Below, in pieces: positions 35,801 through 47,297 of a stretch of DNA of 64,000 bases. Both the position numbers and the translations under genes were made by a program. Within the stretch, counting starts at the first letter, position 1; the number at the start of each line of letters is the position of its first letter. Source of the DNA: Enchytraeus crypticus. Taxonomy: Eukaryota > Annelida > Clitellata > Enchytraeida > Enchytraeidae. The notes under the pieces are model-generated. The model worked only from the letters and a program-made list of their open reading frames with translations. It was not told the DNA's origin and made no database searches. The stretch lies in the NCBI GenBank assembly GCA_905160935.1, contig CAJHZI010000772.1, forward strand, positions 349,001 to 413,000. Reading direction: 5' to 3'.

Positions 35801-37525
35801 GGGGCCCGGGCCCCCCTTAAGCCCGACGATAAAAAATTGGAAACTATATTTTCATTGATTCTATGCAATTTCTAGGTGCAAATATGTTTTAAGGGCGTTA
35901 GGGGGGTTGGGGGGGAGAGGGTACAAGAGGGAACTCGAACAGTCCAACTACCTGGAATTTTTTCAATATTTTTTCATATAACGGAAGGGGGGCCCGAAAA
36001 ATGTTGACCGTTTCACTAGCTCTCAATTTTCACTTTAGCCACTGTATAAGAGGAAAAAGGGTGTAAATAAAAAATGTGAACTCTCTCCCGGAACAGTGGT
36101 GCAAACAGCCTTGTTTGGGATCGAGGGGCTTAAGCCCCCCCATCTTCCACCAAAATTAGGTCACTTTTGCAATTGGTCCAGATCCGCTGAGTTACTTCAG
36201 AGCCTCAGAGGTGAAAAAATTAACCTACTCTTTTCCTAAACAAATGTAGGATTTTAGGCATTTTAGGTTTTCCTCACACTTTAGTACTGGTATGAGGGGG
36301 GGTAAGATACGGAGATATACTCACTCTATGTGCCGAGCGCAGTATGCTGAAAATTTTTTAGCCCCCCCCACACAGCATTTTTTCTGGTTGTATCACGTCC
36401 CGAAGAACACGTGGCGTAAGCAAAAGTATGTACACTGTCCAAAAAAACTGTCCAAAATTTCGGGCCCCCCCTTAAAAAATTCCTGGATCCACCCCTGATT
36501 GATTGACTATTAAAAACTGTACACTGTAGAGCAAATGTATAGTATCATCATCATCTTCCCTTAAATTACAGTTTAACCAGGATCGGGATACGAATAGACT
36601 TCATTTTATCCATTCGTTTTAAGTTTTATGGCAAATGTATTGTGTATACTGAATTAATTTTGAGTTTTAAATGATAGAATTGTTCTATGTAATTCTGTAA
36701 GTATAAATAACATAATATATAAAAGTTAATTTTTTATGTACATATTAAACTATAAGCCATAATGTGTAACTGTATAGATATCAGTTTAAGAGTGGTAAGA
36801 AGGTGAGCAAACAGGAGCTCGGACCAAGGTTTACGTTGAAGCTGCGGTCACTACAGAAAGGCACATTTGACTCGTTGCATGGAGAATATGAATTCATTGA
36901 TCAGGTATATTTGCCTTCAGATGTAATAAGTCTGTAGTTGTATATGATGAAGCTATGAAACTAAGAAACTGTTTTGTTTAATGTCTGTTTCTGAACAACG
37001 GTTGAAAGTCAGAGTCAGTTTGCCAGAGTTTTGAATCCACGGTATAGTATTGGTTAGAATTATAGTCGTATTTCAGAACCTAAGAAGATAAAAATAATGT
37101 TGAATATAACTCCAGTCCGTAATATTTCAGTTTTTAAATCATTTAAATGCAAATAAATGAATTCTGCCTTCTGTCAGAAATACTGCATACACTGAAGCAT
37201 GAATTTTCTCATGTGCTTTCAGAATGGTGACGTTCTTTCCAGTCACTTCCATTTGATGGATTGTAATTAAATTTTAAGAGAGATTTCTGTATCACTATTG
37301 TTTCGTACTGAAGACAATTCTGCAGGATTTCAAACCTGTCAATTTACTTATTAGATTGACCAGCGTGCTATCAACGTAGCCACCAACCGGTACAAATATT
37401 TAGTACAATTATATAATTGTTTAATGGGCTGCCGCTGTGATCATATTACACAGTAATCATTTTATGTGTTTTTGTATTTTCAGCCGAGAGAAATGGCTAA
37501 ATGCAGAAGAAAGTTTGCACTTTAA
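29880..37525 (+). CDS. RPF1: Ribosome production factor 1 (Brix domain), nine exons
   Basis: RPF1 is a nucleolar Brix-domain protein needed for large-subunit (60S) pre-rRNA processing; in yeast it works with Mak16. Exons: 29880-29972, 31021-31077, 31973-32053, 33180-33275, 33735-33888, 34238-34320, 35491-35669, 36778-36904, 37484-37525. They sum to 912 nt, 303 aa plus stop, with all phases matching; human is about 349 aa. Residues 1-50 are a basic lysine/arginine-rich head, 51-77 hold the [13 protein letters not shown] motif, and the Brix domain runs from about residue 97 ([10 protein letters not shown]) to the [16 protein letters not shown] signature near 265-285. Other strong matches are [34 protein letters not shown] and [10 protein letters not shown]. 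The start is the ATG of MEGLP, followed directly by the basic head. The donor of exon 5 is U12-type. A CR1 fragment lies in intron 6 and a hAT MITE in intron 7. It is convergent with RCL1, 0.9 kb away. Confidence 0.95.
31437..31530 (-). repeat. SINE-2-tail repeat in RPF1 intron 2
   Basis: TTTAGCGTCCAGTTCCTCGC and GTCAGGGACGTC match the family at 1628 and 61160. Confidence 0.6.
33889..34237 (+). other. U12-type GT-AG intron of RPF1 (intron 5)
   Basis: The intron starts GTATCCTTTG, a perfect U12 donor. Near its end it has ACTTAAC, matching the core of the U12 branch site, with the branch adenosine about 15 nt before the CAG acceptor and no long pyrimidine tract. The other RPF1 introns have ordinary U2 donors such as GTATGT and GTCAGT. 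Confidence 0.85.
34480..35165 (-). mobile_element. CR1-like LINE fragment in RPF1 intron 6
   Basis: Minus-strand translation gives, in order, [82 protein letters not shown] and [12 protein letters not shown]. This is the RT palm to thumb of a CR1-type element. Frameshifts break it near 34980 and below 34810, and the box reads LADD. Confidence 0.85.
35784..36497. mobile_element. hAT-like MITE in RPF1 intron 7
   Basis: Left end CAGTGGCGGATCCAGG and right end, inverted, CAGGGGTGGATCCAGG form TIRs of hAT type. The element is flanked by an exact 8-bp direct repeat ATTGATTG (35776-35783 and 36498-36505), as expected for hAT. It is 714 bp, with several G or C homopolymer runs and no transposase frame. 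Confidence 0.85.
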
Positions 37526-37844
37526 TCTTTGTAGGCGTCAACATGTGGGATTCTTGTTACTGATTTAGTATTTACTATGACCGATTTCCTGTGTTGGGTG
37601 TTATGTTGCCTAACTTTTAAATAATGATTATGTAATATGAATACGTACTGTATTAAGCCTGTTCAAATACAAGTAGACTGGAGTAGTAAATATTTAGAGG
37701 TCTACAGTAAATAATGAGTCATACACAGTAAATATGTTATAAAGTATGAGCGTGATCTATTGTATCTGGCCAATATCGTTCGCTTTAGTATTTTGTAGGG
37801 CTAGCAATGTATATATTAATATAGTTCTACTCGGTCTGCTTTCA

Positions 37845-38050
37845 CGTTTGGTAGGAGCATTCCGTTAATCAACAAGTCAATCCCATTACAAGGGCTACAC
37901 ATTTACTAAACTTTAATATATCCTCTTCTTCGAAACGTATTGCTTCTGATGTGGTTTCCCATGGCCTTCCTCAATTCTTGCCTACACTTGCAACACGTGT
38001 TTTGCAAGTGCAGGCAGCGATTGTTTTATTCTGTAGTGGCCCAGACATAA
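37845..38050. repeat. Partial repeat R copy between RPF1 and RCL1
   Basis: Shares TCTGCTTTC, AACAAGTCAATCCC and GATGTGGTTTCCC blocks with 18045-18420, in the same order, but diverged and with deletions. Confidence 0.6.
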
Positions 38051-38456
38051 TACAACATAAATATAACTCTTTATTAACACTTCTAGGTTTCTAGCATTCA
38101 TTTCTCGATTTTGCATATTTTCTAATTAACTTCTAATTTTAGCTAGTACTCAATGCTACTGTAATTTATTTTTTCGATCATTTTGTCCTTCTAATGCAAT
38201 CCTGAATAATTAACTATTTTAAAGAAAAATAGTAAGCCTTCCTGTTACTCAAAGACAAACCAAACATTAGCTCTACAGCCAAAGTCTATATCGGTAATAG
38301 GCTTATACGTATATATTACAATATAGAACTAAATTAAATACTAAACACACAACATACACATAATTTACAATTTAATTTGACTGCAGTCATAATGTAAGAA
38401 CAATCTTTGCTGGCATTCTCAATTTATCACATCCTGAAGTACAGTAAGAAAGTAAA

Positions 38457-41400
38457 CTATAGAATGACTTTGCTAAGATTTCTAAATCCTACTCCAGTAC
38501 ATGTTAGAGTCAGTTTGTTTTCACCGAGAGCCAAATCTGAAGAAGGTTTAACTTGATCGATCTTGAATGTTACGTTGAAGAAATCCTTTATGTGCCGCAG
38601 CATCGAAATCCTAAAAACACAGACGCATTAATTATTAGAAAATATACGATTTTTAAGATTACAAAAAATATACTTGAAACATCCAAATAAGTATGATTTT
38701 CAAGAACATTTATTTTATTGAAAACTATTATGATTTTTCATACAAATATTTGACAAAATCTGGTACTTTGTAAAGTAGTCATCAATATAGACTCAAGTTT
38801 TAATTTATGAAACAGCTGTATAAAGCTTTATAAATAACCATTGTAATTAAATATTGTGATATCGAGCTTTATTGTTAGATAGCCGTCTGCAGTAGCATCG
38901 GCAACAGACCAGAATGAAAACCAAACCCCTAAAATTCCTGCACTTTCGATAATAATAAATTGTTTCTTTTATCCAGTTATCATTGATTTAATAGATATAC
39001 TAACTATAAATGGCTAAGCAAATCAGACACTGCTTAAAATTAAATAAAGACTGTTCCGCTACATACGTATAGTCAGTGAGAGGACCCATCTCAATCTTGG
39101 ATACATCTTTATCTCCAAGTGTCATCAGCAGACATGTCAGACCTTGATTGGAAGAGTCGACACAACCTCCCTAATCAATCAATGAAGCAATCAATTACTT
39201 AATCGACAAGAAGAGGTTGCAAATACATTGACGTCAGCAGTTGATCTAATGCAGTAAGGAATCTGACAAAGCCAATGACTGATTCATAATGGTCAAATTT
39301 CATTCACAGATTGACGCTTCATACCTTGCCTTTGAATTCAAGGTAAAGCCTTGAAAGGTGAAGTTGGTTATATAATACGCTAGCGTAATATTGTAAATCT
39401 CCCGAATAAGTATTTGAAATTTACAGATTTACTAGTGCTAAAGATTTTATATTTCTAACGTATTATAGACGGAAAGTTTTCATTCAGCAGTATTTTAGAG
39501 GTAAACTCGACCAAATATAGACACACACAGAACGAGAGAGACATACAGACGTACCACGCGTATTTCATCAAGCAGTAGCTTAGCAGTACACTCAGCGAGA
39601 TCTTCAGGCACACACTCGCAGTCACTGGAACCCTTGGGAGGTGACGAGAGCTCAGCACTCAGGAACACGCCTTCTGTCGTCTCCGCTACCAGCGTTAAAC
39701 CAAATCCTGGTGATCTACATCAATTGAAATTATAAATACCTTACAGCAGAGTCCAAATCATCATCAACTGTGAAACATCAGTAATGAAATTATATTCCTA
39801 CGGCATGTGATTTCATATATCAGTACATAATTGTTCTGCTATACACGTAGTGTATCTTAAATGCATAATTACAATACTGAGACAAGACTAAAACATACAC
39901 TGAACTATAAGTTCTGTTCAACGGCCAGAGTGCGAGGGGAGAGCATATTATATTGAAAACACGAGGCCATCTTATTTGAACATCAAACTGTAACTTGTAG
40001 ATGACTAAAATATGAGTATAGACTAATATCTTACTAATCTATATGTTCAATTCTAAATGATAAGTATAAACTGCTCTCTATTACAATCAAGTGGCCTCTA
40101 TTAATAATATCTATACTAAACATTTGTAGATGCGGTCGTCCATGATAAATTAAGGCTTATTTAATATTTGTCAGAACAAATTAATGCCCCTGCTATATAG
40201 AACCAGTGCAAACATTAGTTTTACATTAGTAATTAAGTAAAGCTGAAAATTTCTTTTGTAGTTCAAAAGCTTTTCAAACGTCTTCATAATTATAATAGTT
40301 GTTAATCAAGTAATTTAGAATTTATTTTAATTAGTTTTCAAAAGCATTTATTACTTACATTATTAAAGCAAAATTTTATTACTTTATTTAAGTATTTTAA
40401 TATGTATTGTATTGTAGAACAGTACAATTTAAACACTGTAAAAACGAGTGTTATAAATCATTTCATACTGTTATTATGTTTTGAAATAAAGTATATAGTA
40501 ATGCACAGTATAAGCATAATGTTACAAGATTTATAACGTTCATTTTTATAGTTGGTAAATTATATTTTTTATATATTTAATTCTAGTATTAATATTTATC
40601 ATGAGTATATAGTCAATTTATAAACTATTGGCAAACTTTTTTTATCCATCCTTAAAAAAATGTAAGTAAAAAAGATATCTCTCTATCTATATTTCAACTA
40701 CACAACCAGATGGTATATTCAATGAAGCTTCTAAATCTTACAATACTACAGTATAATTAAATTAAATACACAGTCGCTTTCATTGGAGTCTTTTCTGAAA
40801 TACATTAGCATTGTTTAGGGCTACTGATGAAGATAAGTCTATAAACTACTATTCATTATTATTATTATTAATAATACTAAACACTTACTTTCCGGCAGCC
40901 TCACCACGACAATGATCAGTATAGATGTAGATATCAGTGAGACACTGGTTGAGTACAACACGAGCCGAGTCTACCATCCTGTTACACACTCTAGGATCTA
41001 TACGTGTCGCCCACGTGTTACTAACATCAGTAGTTAAGGCAAATTATATTGAAAAAATTACAATTAAACAGTCCTAATTTACTTTTTAAGTAAAGTAATA
41101 GGGAACCGATTCAACATCACCCTTGCAGAATCTAATACTAAAATGCATACATTTTACGTACTAAAATACTAATTCAAAATATTTTTCAGTAAAAATTAAC
41201 TAGTAATTAGAAATGATTAAATTAAAATAAAATCTAAACGTAATTCTTTAGAAATGCTATGTAACTTTAAATAACAAACACAGGGACAATATAGGAAACT
41301 TTTCATCCAGAGTAGCTTAATGTTTAAACTATATGTACAGGATGTTTAATTAAATTCATTAAATTCTAAATGAGAGCTGTATATTTTACAATAGAGATTT

Positions 41401-44400
41401 GTTAAGGATATGCAATGCCGCGTATTCTCTTGATCTTCCCTGCCGACGTCAGCTGGACAGGGCGCAGCTTCTGGCGAGTGGGGCAGGTGAACAAAACCTG
41501 ACCTCCTCCGTCAGGGGCCGCTCCTCGCTTTACTACCTGAAGTAAATCGTAACTGATAGAAATTAGTAATTACTACTGGCACTGACGACTTATTAAAAAA
41601 CTAAAGAATAAAACTGACAAAACTACCTATTTTAATTGGATTACTATCTGATTAAATTTACTTACAGCAACAAATAAGATAGTGATAATTTCAAAATATT
41701 ACGTAGTTTTTAAAAAACAAGATTCAAGAAATCAAAGCAGAAAAAAATTGGGTTAGACAAACTAGCCATTATTGAAAAATACACCAGTAACTAGTAGTAC
41801 AATTAAGTATGGCTTAGTGTTTGAAACAGAAACTTAAGCCAGTACAATCGCAAGAATACAACATCTTAACAGTTGAAAGTCTGAAAGTCTAAATATCTAC
41901 AATAGCCTCAACAAGTTAGTAGCCTTAGAAGGCAATACAAAGAATTACTACAAAGGAGAGACATATCTGATTTGATTACAAGCTGACAAATTTTTTTTTC
42001 ATTACCACCAATTAATCTCATTAGATTAATTACAGTTAAGGAAGGAGCATTTCATTGACTCCAGGAAATAATTTGTTGCTAAGATGGGATGCTGTGCAGA
42101 GAACTAAGCAACTATATTGCCGGCTTTATAAGATGCATACATTTTCATTAATTACAGCACACTTTATTAGTCTTTCAGATGACTACAATACAAAATTAAG
42201 TACTGCCAAATCAAGTCTAACTTACAAAACTAATCTAGACTATGATACAGACCTTTATCTCCAGTCCTTCATCTATGCCGAGGAACCTCTTCAATATGGG
42301 AAGAGCTGAGAGTCGCAGCAAGTCAACCTATCACATGTCAGACACAATAACAGCCAACCTTACAGAGTTGTCTGGGATTTCTCCAGCATATAATTCTAGT
42401 TACTTGTTAAATTAATTGCATACTATTTGGAAGACTCACGTATTTGGAAATATGAGGTGATTATTTTATATCTTTCATTATGGTATTTGTTAACGTTTGT
42501 CAAAAATAAAACAATTAAATTAGCTAGACACAAGTAGCCAATAAAGGAAAATGTTTATAGATTTTGATTTGTCTATGCAAAATCTTTATAATCATTTACC
42601 AAACAGAAAACTTCCCACGTAGCGATATATACATCAATGATATGTATAACTAATATTCTAGTATTCAATGCAGAAAGAGTTGTAAAACAATCCTTGGTGA
42701 CAGCTAGAATTGTGTGCCTGGAGGTTAGGCAAATTAGCAGACCGTGCATGTATGTTTACTGAGAGGAAAGCCTATTTTTAATTATCAATTATTATTTCAA
42801 AATGTTACAATCAATGAGTGAGCCATACAGATGTATCTATATCGTTGTTTGTGACTCCAGTGAGAGTAGCGTGCAATGGAACTTTCATGAATGGAGCAAG
42901 ACACAACAGCACCTCCAGATAGTATCCGATAGATCTGCTAGGATTGCACGCATGCTCCACCTTTCCTCCGTTGAGCATGCCAGGTTGATAGTGCATGCGC
43001 GTAGCTACAATGCAACACATTACAATGCAGAAACGTGCTACATCCGTTGTTTTGAAGGCTTTATTTCAGTGCATGCACTTTCATAGATCAAGTGCTAAAT
43101 TAAGTTTCATCTCTAGATTAGATATTAATCTAGATTAAAAGATTAATTCTTTTAGATATTTATTTTAACTAAACAAAGTAGTTAAACTTTTAGTTAGCAA
43201 CTTTTGATTACTAATTTGTCCACCTCTAGAAGCTAGCCCATGATTAGCAACCCATATATCCACTACCAGTAACCTATCCAACCATGAAGCATGATCTAAT
43301 TAACTACAGTAGACCTCATTGCATAAAATATCATCAATACATATAGATAGTATCCAAACTATTACTTAATATAATTTAAGTAACATCTATTATGCAATAT
43401 AATTTAACTAAAATTGTTTTTGACTACATCACTCCCAGATTCTATTAGCAGAATTCATTTTAGAATTCATTTAGGATTCAGTTATGAAACAAACATTAGT
43501 TGTCAACTTTGTGAGAACAATACAGTCATTTAGCTATCTTTCCAGTGTGTTCACTGCCTTACGGCAGGCCCATGGCATATAACTCTTTCAACCAATTCTA
43601 TCCTCAGCCTTCCTTTTCATCTATATACAGTATATGAATTTGTTATCAAATCATCCAACATCCCATGTATTGGTCTTCCTCTAACTCTTAGCCCTTGCAT
43701 TCTTTCTTCTATTACATCATAAATTTAGCAAACCATCCCCCTTATTATATTCCAATCCATCCTATAATATGCCCTAGCCAGCTTTTCTATTTTTTATCAC
43801 ATTTATTTACTGTCTATCAGTACTAACTCTTTCAAGAACTTCTTCATTTGTAATTTTCTCCGTCCAACTAATCTTTTCCATACTTCTCCGTAGCCACATT
43901 ACCAATGTCTCCAGTATCCTGATACCTTCTCTCTTTAATGTTGATGTTTCACTACCGTACAGAAATGTTGACAATACCCATGCTTTCACAATCTTCATCT
44001 TTGTACTTTTCACCATCCCTTTTGTTAGTAGTTCTTTTCTCTTTCTGAGAGCCTCTTTAGCCTGTGCAATTCTACATTTTATTTCTGCTTCGCACTTCTC
44101 ATCATTTGTGATGGTGTGGTCCAAACACTTGGAGCTTCTTAACTGTTCCAATTGCATACTATTCAATGGAATACTAGCATCCCTGTCATTCCTAATCTCT
44201 CTCATAACCTTTGCCTTCTTTATATTAATCTTTATACCATATCCCAATGCTGTGACATTTAGATAATCCATAGTCCTTTGAAATCCTACTTCACTAATAG
44301 CACGCATATAATGATCATCTGCAAACCTCACATCTTTCATCAATGTACCTCCAATAGTTATTCCTTCCTCAATACCTTCCATTGCCTCAACCATTACCGC

Positions 44401-46468
44401 CTCAGCATAGAAATTGAACAGTAGTTGTGAAATACAACATCCCTGTCATACCCCCTGTCCTATTTCACCCTCCTCAGAGAATTCTTGCTGGATTTTAACT
44501 ATTTCTTTCTGATTTATGTACAAATTTAAGATCAATCTCCTATCTCTCCAGTCAATTCTAAGCCTCCCCATGATGTTTAACATCATTACCTAGTCTATTC
44601 TATCAAAAGCCTTTTCAAATCTACAAAAGATATGAAGACATCATTTCTATGTTCCAATCTACGTTCACATATAACTCGCATAACACCTAAATGTTGCTTC
44701 TCTAGAACCATCCATTTCAAAAGTCAAACTGTGAGTTATTCAGTATTGCATCTGATTTGCAGTTACTTATAACTAAGTGAAATTTCTCTCTTCTCTGGCT
44801 CAGTTTGCCTAACAATCGCTACTTTTCAGAACTTTTAAACATTAACTAATCCTAAGCCTACACTTATCCAATCCTAAACCTCTCCATCCCTAACCCTACA
44901 GAACATTTCTAGCACAAACAAAGTCCACATGTCTTGTACAACCTAGTGAGGCAAAATGCGTAAAATTGATAGTTTAAGTAATCAATTATTTTAAATAATA
45001 CTAACTAGTAGTTTAGTAGTAAATAAGCAATTATTACCAGATTCACTGAATTGCATTCGGCTTCCCTTCGTTATTTGCTCCATAAGTCGCATCACACTGA
45101 CTTCAAAATCTACACAGATACAACTGATGCAAGTATATAACAATATTACTAAAAGGTTAATTATTATATAAAACAATTAAGAATTTTTGAATACAGTTCT
45201 GTACATTGCAGGGTTGTCAACATTCCAAATTACATTAAATGCCCAGCAATCCAGCAATATTTTTGTCAGTTACTGACATTAAATAACGTTCAGTGCATAT
45301 TAATGCTCACAGCTGATGGTGCTTACAGAGCAAACATAATCATGGCAATGTTCAAAAAACTTTTAGTAAAACTTTAAACTATTGATGCTAAGAAAAACTA
45401 AATAGGTTTAATTTTATAATACATATTCCCAGTGCACAGCCTAATGGCAGATCCATGGCATATAACTCTCCCAATCAGTTCTATCCTCGTCCTTCCTTTT
45501 CATCTCTATGAATTTGTTATCAAATCATTCGACATCCCATGCCATAATCTTCCCTAACTCTTTTCTCTTGTATACATCCTTCTATTACATCCTTTAGCAA
45601 ACCATCCCCTTATATAGTATGTCCTATCCAGCTTTTCTTTCTATTTCTTATCACATTTGTTAACTACCTACCTGTACAGACTCTTTCAAAAACTTCTTCA
45701 TTTGTAATTTTTCCAGTCCAACTAATATTTTCCATCCTTCTCCATAACCACATTCCAATGCCTCTAGTTTCCTGATATCTTCTTCAAAGTTCAAGTTTCA
45801 CACCCGTACAAAGGTGTTGAATATCTTACCGACATTGCCACTGGATGGAGCCAGTGGCAAGGTCGGGAAGATATTCGACCGCAGATCAGTGTATGCGGGG
45901 TTAAAATCCTGGCTCCCATTACTGACATCATTTTCAAATGAGGAAACTGATGCTAACATTAGTTTTATCAGCTTTTATCGACCACACCAATGTTTTCACA
46001 ATATTTAACTTTGTTTTTCCCAATACCTTTTGCTAGTAGTTCTTTACTCTTTCCGAAAGCCTCTTTCACCTGTGCAATTCTACATTTTATTTCCTTTTCA
46101 TACTTCCCATCATCCGTGATGGTGTGGCCCAAATACTAGAAGCTTCTTACCTGTTCCAATCGTGTATTGTTCAATGTAATATTTAAATCCATGTGATTCC
46201 TAGACACACATAACCTTTACCTTCTTTATATTAATCTTCATGCTGTATCTCAATGCTGCGACATTCAGACCATCCATAATCCTTTGCAATCTTACTTAAC
46301 CAAATACTAGCAAGCATACCTTGACCATCTGCAAACCTCACTATCGAAACCAGTAAATACAGTAAATTTTTTCATTTAAAAAGTACTCATCATTGGCAAT
46401 ATAGGGTTTGATTAAAAGTGTCCCTGTTCAAATGATGAGACTTCATTATTATTTATGTCTTAAATATA

Positions 46469-46515
<47 letters not shown>

Positions 46516-46813
46516 CAACAATATATGTCTGCAATAAAGATAAAGTAAATATATAAATATATATTTTAAATATATATTTAAATATTAATGTTCCACATTT
46601 TTAGTTTTACACGTTTGACAAAATACTGCAAACCGCTGAATGCATAATTAGCTATTTGATGAATAGGATTTTCGTACCTCTGATGCCAGTGTTCTGATCT
46701 TGATGTCGGATTTTCCTAATTGTGATAGATTTACCGCTCAGTGTTGCCAGGATCACTCTAATCCTGAAGCTACTGCTTCCTTCATACACCATATTATGCA
46801 CTGTACCTGCCAT
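38457..46813 (-). CDS. RCL1: RNA 3'-terminal phosphate cyclase-like protein, nine exons
   Basis: RCL1 is the nucleolar, cyclase-fold partner of the GTPase BMS1 in the U3 small-subunit processome and takes part in early 18S pre-rRNA cleavage. Exons in transcript order: 46678-46813, 45038-45109, 42829-43004, 42253-42327, 41412-41536, 40889-41014, 39555-39714, 39067-39170, 38457-38610. They sum to 1128 nt, 375 aa, almost exactly the human length (about 373), and all phases fit. Landmarks: LSGKSITIRKIR near residue 30, ITKGSRM in exon 2, YQPGMLNGGKVEH and IGYYLEVLLCLAPFMK in exon 3, GKIKRIRGIA in exon 5, ILNQ-like DIYIYTDH in exon 6, SPGFGLTLVAETTEG in exon 7, GGCVDSSNQGL in exon 8, and a TCTGVGFRNLSK tail. 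The junction between exons 5 and 6 only works as a U12 AT-AC intron. The exon 7 end could be three bases shorter (donor GTGGTA instead of GTACGT). Introns 2 and 1 contain two copies of one LINE family. Cyclase catalytic activity is not expected in this family. Confidence 0.95.
41015..41411 (-). other. U12-type AT-AC intron of RCL1 (intron 5)
   Basis: On the minus strand the intron begins ATATCCTTAA and ends with GTAACAC. A branch-site match TGCCTTAAC lies 19 nt before the terminal AC. There is no usable GT donor after the codons for RGIA. With the AT-AC boundaries the codon GC|G closes as alanine and the frame continues WATRIDPRV, aligning with the family segment RGMAYSVRVSP. Length is 397 bp. 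Confidence 0.88.
43540..44820 (-). mobile_element. LINE C in RCL1 intron 2
   Basis: Minus-strand RT: LLFNFYAEAVM just upstream of an open frame (44394 down to 43807) with VRFADDHYMRAI (intact FADD), YGIKINIKKAKVM, AKEALRKRKELLTKG, FLYGSETSTLKREG and RSMEKISWTEKITNEEVL. This is the RT C-terminal half of a non-LTR element. The 5' part carries stops and no endonuclease was seen. The 3' tail extends to about 43540 (CATGGGCCTGCCGTAAGGCA). Confidence 0.85.
45819..45876. repeat. Snapback inverted repeat at the SINE-2 head
   Basis: Arms 45819-45844 and 45851-45876 pair over 26 bp with two mismatches; loop ATGGAG. The left arm is an inverted SINE-2 head. It is absent from the matching place in LINE C, so it arrived with the insertion. 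Confidence 0.85.
45845..45985 (+). mobile_element. SINE-2 copy nested in LINE D
   Basis: Head GGAGCCAGTGGCAAGGTCGG, B-box region GGGGTTAAAATCCTGG, tail GAGGAAACTGATGCTAAC. Same family as 50770 and 63537. Confidence 0.85.
46470..46512. repeat. (AT)n microsatellite in RCL1 intron 1
   Basis: About 20 AT units, followed by AT-rich palindromic sequence (ATATATTTTAAATATATA). Confidence 0.95.
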
Positions 46814-47072
46814 TGCTATAACCAATTAATCAAATAAAAATTAGCGCAGTCCATGAGCTCGAAATACAAGTTAAAATTATTTGCTAAAATTTCATAAGAA
46901 CAATTTTATGAACTAATATAAACATGACCAAGATTCAACATAGGAACTAGATACTATATAGATGGCATTAAATGCATATACTAAGTATCATAATACTGAT
47001 TCAGAAAGTCAAGAATCATATTATATTATATTTTATTATATTATATTACATCTTATTATATTGAATGCCTTA

Positions 47073-47297
47073 ATAGTGTAGGGGTAACATCATGAAGTTT
47101 TAAGTGACAGATTCTGAGGTGAATTGAATCCTCGTGGGTTCGAATCCCAGCCGCGCTGATCTGAGAGTAAGATCTCGGACATTAACTGAACTGGATATAC
47201 GGAAAATGATTTAAATTGCCTAACGATTTTAACATGTGGTATTAAAAGTGATAGATGGAAAAAAGTTGATCATTTCACTATAAGCCATGTTTACTTT
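47073..47297 (+). mobile_element. SINE-1 copy upstream of RCL1
   Basis: TAGTGTAGGGGTAACATC start, B box GGTTCGAATCCC, body GCTGATCTGAGAGTAAGATC. It lies about 260 bp before the RCL1 start codon and may affect its promoter region. Confidence 0.85.

Larger units (their letters stand above)
45420..46350 (-). mobile_element. LINE D: older copy of LINE C in RCL1 intron 1
   Basis: Runs parallel to 43560-44330 with many differences and no open frame. Interrupted at about 45817-45985 by a SINE-2 insertion, which is therefore younger. Confidence 0.8.

Noticed and set aside
42811-43020. Open frame taken as a separate small gene
   Set aside because: It is exon 3 of RCL1 read past both splice sites.
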